This document shows positions 61,264-64,000 of a stretch of 64,000 bases of DNA, one piece after another. Source of the stretch: Lachnospiraceae bacterium (GTDB taxonomy: Bacteria; Bacillota; Clostridia; Lachnospirales; Lachnospiraceae); NCBI GenBank assembly GCA_017513125.1, contig JAFWDI010000007.1:1-64000 (forward strand). The letters run 5' to 3'. How positions within the stretch are numbered: position 1 is the first letter of the stretch; each line of letters begins with the position of its first letter. A program made the position numbers and the translations under genes. Under the pieces are notes generated by a model that did no database searches, was not told the DNA's origin, and worked only from the letters and a program-made list of their open reading frames with translations.

Positions 61264-64000
61264 ATGGCCAGACAAATGAAAACGATGGATGGTAACCACG
61301 CCGCTTCTCATGCTTCCTATGCTTATATCGACGTGGCAGCCATTTACCCGATCACCCCGTCGTCCGTTATGGCGGAAGCCGCGGACGAGTGGGCGACCGA
61401 AGGTAGAAAGAATATCTTCGGAAACACCGTGAAGATCACGGAGATGCAGTCCGAAGCCGGCGCTGCGGGCGCTGTTCACGGCTCGCTGTCCGCCGGAGCG
61501 CTTACCGCGACGTTCACCGCTTCGCAGGGCCTGCTGCTGATGATTCCGAACCTGTATAAGATCGCCGGCGAGCAGCTGCCCGGCGTGTTTAACGTATCCG
61601 CACGTGCCATCAGCTCGCACGCGCTGTCCATTTTCGGTGATCACTCCGATATTTACGCATGCCGCCAGACCGGCGTTGCCATGCTTTGCGAATCGTCCGT
61701 ACAGGAAGTCATGGACCTGACCCCTGTGGCGCATCTGGCCGCGATCAAGGGCCGCCTGCCTTTCATCAATTTCTTCGACGGTTTCCGTACTTCCCACGAG
61801 ATTCAGAAGATCGAGACCTGGGATTACGAGGATCTGAAGGATCTGGCGGACATGGACGCGATCGCCGCGTACCGTAAGAACGCTCTGAATCCGAACCATC
61901 CCTGCCAGATGGGTTCCGCACAGAACCCCGACATTTTCTTCCAGGCGCGCGAGGCCTGCAACCCGTTCTACGATAACATGCCCGCGATCGTCCAGGAGTA
62001 CATGGATAAGATCAATGCCAAGATCGGTACGGACTATAAGCTGTTCAACTACTACGGCGCCCCCGATGCGGAGCGTGTTATCGTGGCCATGGGTTCGGTC
62101 TGCGACACCATCGAGGAGACGATCGACTATCTCGTCGGTCAGGGCGAGAAGGTCGGCGTCGTGAAGGTCCGCCTGTACCGTCCGTTCTGCGCCGAGGCGC
62201 TCGTGGACGTGATTCCCGATACCGTGAAGCAGATCTCCGTTCTGGACCGCACGAAGGAGCCCGGCGCGCTCGGCGAGCCGCTTTACCTGGATGTCGTCGC
62301 AGCCCTGAAGGGCACGAAGTTTGACGCGGTTCCCGTGTTCAGCGGACGCTACGGCCTGGGTTCGAAGGACACCACGCCCGCGAACATCGTTTCCGTGTTT
62401 GAGAACACCGAGAAGAAGCGCTTCACGATCGGCATCGTCGACGACGTGACGAACCTGTCGCTTCCGACCGGTCCGGCGCTGGTGACGACTCCCGAGGGCA
62501 CCGTGAACTGCAAGTTCTGGGGTCTGGGCGCAGACGGTACCGTCGGCGCGAATAAGAACTCGATCAAGATCATCGGCGACAACACCGATATGTTCGCGCA
62601 GGCCTACTTCGATTATGACTCGAAGAAGTCCGGCGGCGTTACGATGTCGCACCTGCGCTTCGGAAAGAAGCCGATCAAGTCGACCTACCTGATCCATAAG
62701 GCGAACTTCGTGGCCTGCCATAATCCTTCCTATATCCGGAAGTATAATATGGTACAGGAGCTCGTCGACGGCGGCACGTTCCTGCTGAACTGCGCATGGA
62801 CCGACGAAGAGCTCGAGACCCAGCTGCCCGGTCAGGTGAAGGCGTTCATCGCGAACCATAACATTAAGTTCTACACGATCGACGGCGTGAAGATCGGTGT
62901 TGAAGTCGGCATGGGCCCGACCCGTATCAACACGATCCTGCAGTCCGCGTTCTTCACTCTTGCGAAGATCATTCCCGAGGATGACGCGATCCGCCTGATG
63001 AAGGAAGCCGCCACCGCGACCTACGGCCGCAAGGGCGATGACGTCGTAGCCATGAACCATGCCGCGATCGACGAAGGCGCGAAGCAGGTCCATGAGGTCA
63101 AGGTCCCCGAGAGCTGGAAGAACGCCGCTGACGAAGGACTGAATACGGTCTGCGCGACCGAGGGCCGCGAGGATGTGAAGAAGTTCGTCAATGTCATTCA
63201 GGCCGCCGTGAACTCGCAGGAAGGAAATAACCTGCCTGTGTCTGCTTTCACCGACTACGTGAACGGCTCGACTCCTTCGGGTGCGGCCGCCTACGAGAAG
63301 CGCGGCATCGCCGTGAACGTTCCTGTCTGGAACCAGGCGAACTGCATCCAGTGCAACTTCTGCTCGTACGTCTGCCCGCACGCGGCGATCCGCCCTGTGG
63401 CCATGACCGCGGACGAGGCTGCTCAGGCGCCCGCCGGCATGACCATGAAGGATATGATGCTGATGGACGGCTACAAGTTCAGCGTCGCCATCTCGAGCCT
63501 CGACTGCACCGGCTGCGGTTCCTGCGCGAACGTCTGCCCGGGCATGAAGGGAGAGAAGGCACTGACCATGGCTCCGCTGTCCGAGAACCTGGCACAGCAG
63601 GAGTTCTCGAACTGGGCGAAGAAGCTGCCTGAGAAGACCGAGGTCATCGAGAAGTTTAAGCCGACGACCGTCAAGGGCTCTCAGTTCAAGACCCCGCTGC
63701 TCGAGTACTCGGGCGCCTGTGCAGGCTGCGGCGAGACCCCTTACGCGAAGCTCGTCACCCAGCTGTTCGGCGATCACATGTACATCGCAAACGCTACGGG
63801 CTGCTCGTCGATCTGGGGCAACTCCTCGCCTTCGACTCCTTACACCGTGAACGCTGAGGGTAAGGGCCCGGCGTGGTCGAACTCCCTGTTCGAGGATGCC
63901 GCCGAGTACGGCTACGGCATGCTGCTGGCGCAGGAGGCCATCCGCAGCGGTCTGAAGGATAAGGTCCAGGCGGTCATCGATAACACCGAGAGCGCCGAGA
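61264..64000 (+). CDS. nifJ: Pyruvate:ferredoxin (flavodoxin) oxidoreductase, single chain, 3' truncated
   Basis: The frame is open to the end of the window: 912 codons of an enzyme that is usually about 1,170-1,190 residues. It starts MARQMKTMDGNHAASHASYAYIDVAAIYPITPSSVMAE, typical of PFOR. The ferredoxin domain has CIQCNFCSYVCP and CTGCGSCANVCPG; the thiamine domain begins with CAGCGETPYAKL and continues with ATGCSSIWGNSSPSTPY. It splits pyruvate with CoA into acetyl-CoA, CO2 and reduced ferredoxin. It has its own promoter and AAGGAG ribosome site. It is a second such enzyme besides the four-subunit one at 21-24 kb. Confidence 0.97.
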   Translation, partial: MARQMKTMDGNHAASHASYAYIDVAAIYPITPSSVMAEAADEWATEGRKNIFGNTVKITEMQSEAGAAGAVHGSLSAGALTATFTASQGLLLMIPNLYKIAGEQLPGVFNVSARAISSHALSIFGDHSDIYACRQTGVAMLCESSVQEVMDLTPVAHLAAIKGRLPFINFFDGFRTSHEIQKIETWDYEDLKDLADMDAIAAYRKNALNPNHPCQMGSAQNPDIFFQAREACNPFYDNMPAIVQEYMDKINAKIGTDYKLFNYYGAPDAERVIVAMGSVCDTIEETIDYLVGQGEKVGVVKVRLYRPFCAEALVDVIPDTVKQISVLDRTKEPGALGEPLYLDVVAALKGTKFDAVPVFSGRYGLGSKDTTPANIVSVFENTEKKRFTIGIVDDVTNLSLPTGPALVTTPEGTVNCKFWGLGADGTVGANKNSIKIIGDNTDMFAQAYFDYDSKKSGGVTMSHLRFGKKPIKSTYLIHKANFVACHNPSYIRKYNMVQELVDGGTFLLNCAWTDEELETQLPGQVKAFIANHNIKFYTIDGVKIGVEVGMGPTRINTILQSAFFTLAKIIPEDDAIRLMKEAATATYGRKGDDVVAMNHAAIDEGAKQVHEVKVPESWKNAADEGLNTVCATEGREDVKKFVNVIQAAVNSQEGNNLPVSAFTDYVNGSTPSGAAAYEKRGIAVNVPVWNQANCIQCNFCSYVCPHAAIRPVAMTADEAAQAPAGMTMKDMMLMDGYKFSVAISSLDCTGCGSCANVCPGMKGEKALTMAPLSENLAQQEFSNWAKKLPEKTEVIEKFKPTTVKGSQFKTPLLEYSGACAGCGETPYAKLVTQLFGDHMYIANATGCSSIWGNSSPSTPYTVNAEGKGPAWSNSLFEDAAEYGYGMLLAQEAIRSGLKDKVQAVIDNTESAE

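Noticed and set aside
60988..63777. A 929-codon open frame on the minus strand
   Set aside because: It is the shadow of nifJ, whose plus-strand frame is a clear PFOR. GC-rich codon bias creates long antisense frames; the same holds for 3739-5874, 10221-12002, 17820-20276, 36693-38279, 41279-43309, 53036-55060 and 55218-57485.

Overview
The window is 64 kb of gene-dense, GC-rich DNA from an anaerobic member of the Bacillota, most likely class Clostridia. Evidence for this: strong AGGAGG ribosome sites, consensus sigma-A promoters, lipoproteins with LAAC/LSAC lipoboxes, four-subunit and single-chain pyruvate:ferredoxin oxidoreductases, an [FeFe] hydrogenase, an EFR1-type ferredoxin-flavodoxin, a GGGtGRT protein, and tRNA genes without an encoded CCA end. 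I see no rRNA, IS element, integrase or CRISPR array. Only the first and last genes are cut, by the window edges.

Layout. 1-5.9 kb: the end of a PpiC foldase gene, a coiled-coil protein, tRNA-Thr(CGU) followed by a 183-bp tandem repeat array, two DUF-type proteins and htpG. 6-12.2 kb: an oligopeptide ABC transporter in the order oppB-oppC-oppD-oppF-oppA. 12.4-20.3 kb: asd, topB, a polytopic metal-permease-like protein, pheS-pheT. 20.3-27 kb: secG, smpB, a four-gene 2-oxoacid:ferredoxin oxidoreductase operon, a UvrD-like helicase and an EFR1 protein. 27-28.2 kb: a small phage-like control module (XRE repressor, degenerate ImmA-like protein, divergent single-pass membrane peptide) with palindromic operators. 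28.2-36 kb: cysS-mrnC-rlmB, tRNA-Thr(GGU), a NifU-like protein plus GGGtGRT protein pair, a DAPG-hydrolase-like enzyme, glnS. 36-45.6 kb: groES-groEL with an elaborate 3' RNA structure, an L,D-transpeptidase-like lipoprotein, then queA-rluF-ligA-rpiB-aroE-aroD. 45.6-54.9 kb: [FeFe] hydrogenase, a membrane-anchored TIR protein, a fumarate-reductase-like flavoprotein, a protozoan-like guaB and valS. 55-64 kb: DUF4230 protein, GH13 glucosidase, a large lipoprotein, a Met/Gly-rich low-complexity protein and the 5' 2.7 kb of nifJ.

Taken together, the genes suggest a peptide and amino-acid fermenter. Peptides enter through Opp, 2-oxoacids are oxidised by two ferredoxin-linked oxidoreductases, and electrons leave through hydrogenase, EFR1 and possibly the flavoprotein reductase.

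The most novel-looking signals are non-coding. A structured element with tandem G-A mismatches occurs in four copies behind tRNA-Thr(CGU) and once behind groEL, in both places just after a terminator whose hairpin tip reads GAGTTTACTC. The groEL copy sits inside a longer stem that includes the groEL stop codon. Protein-level candidates are the XRE/ImmA-like/membrane-peptide module, the Met/Gly-rich protein, the TIR receptor-like protein and the GGGtGRT pair.
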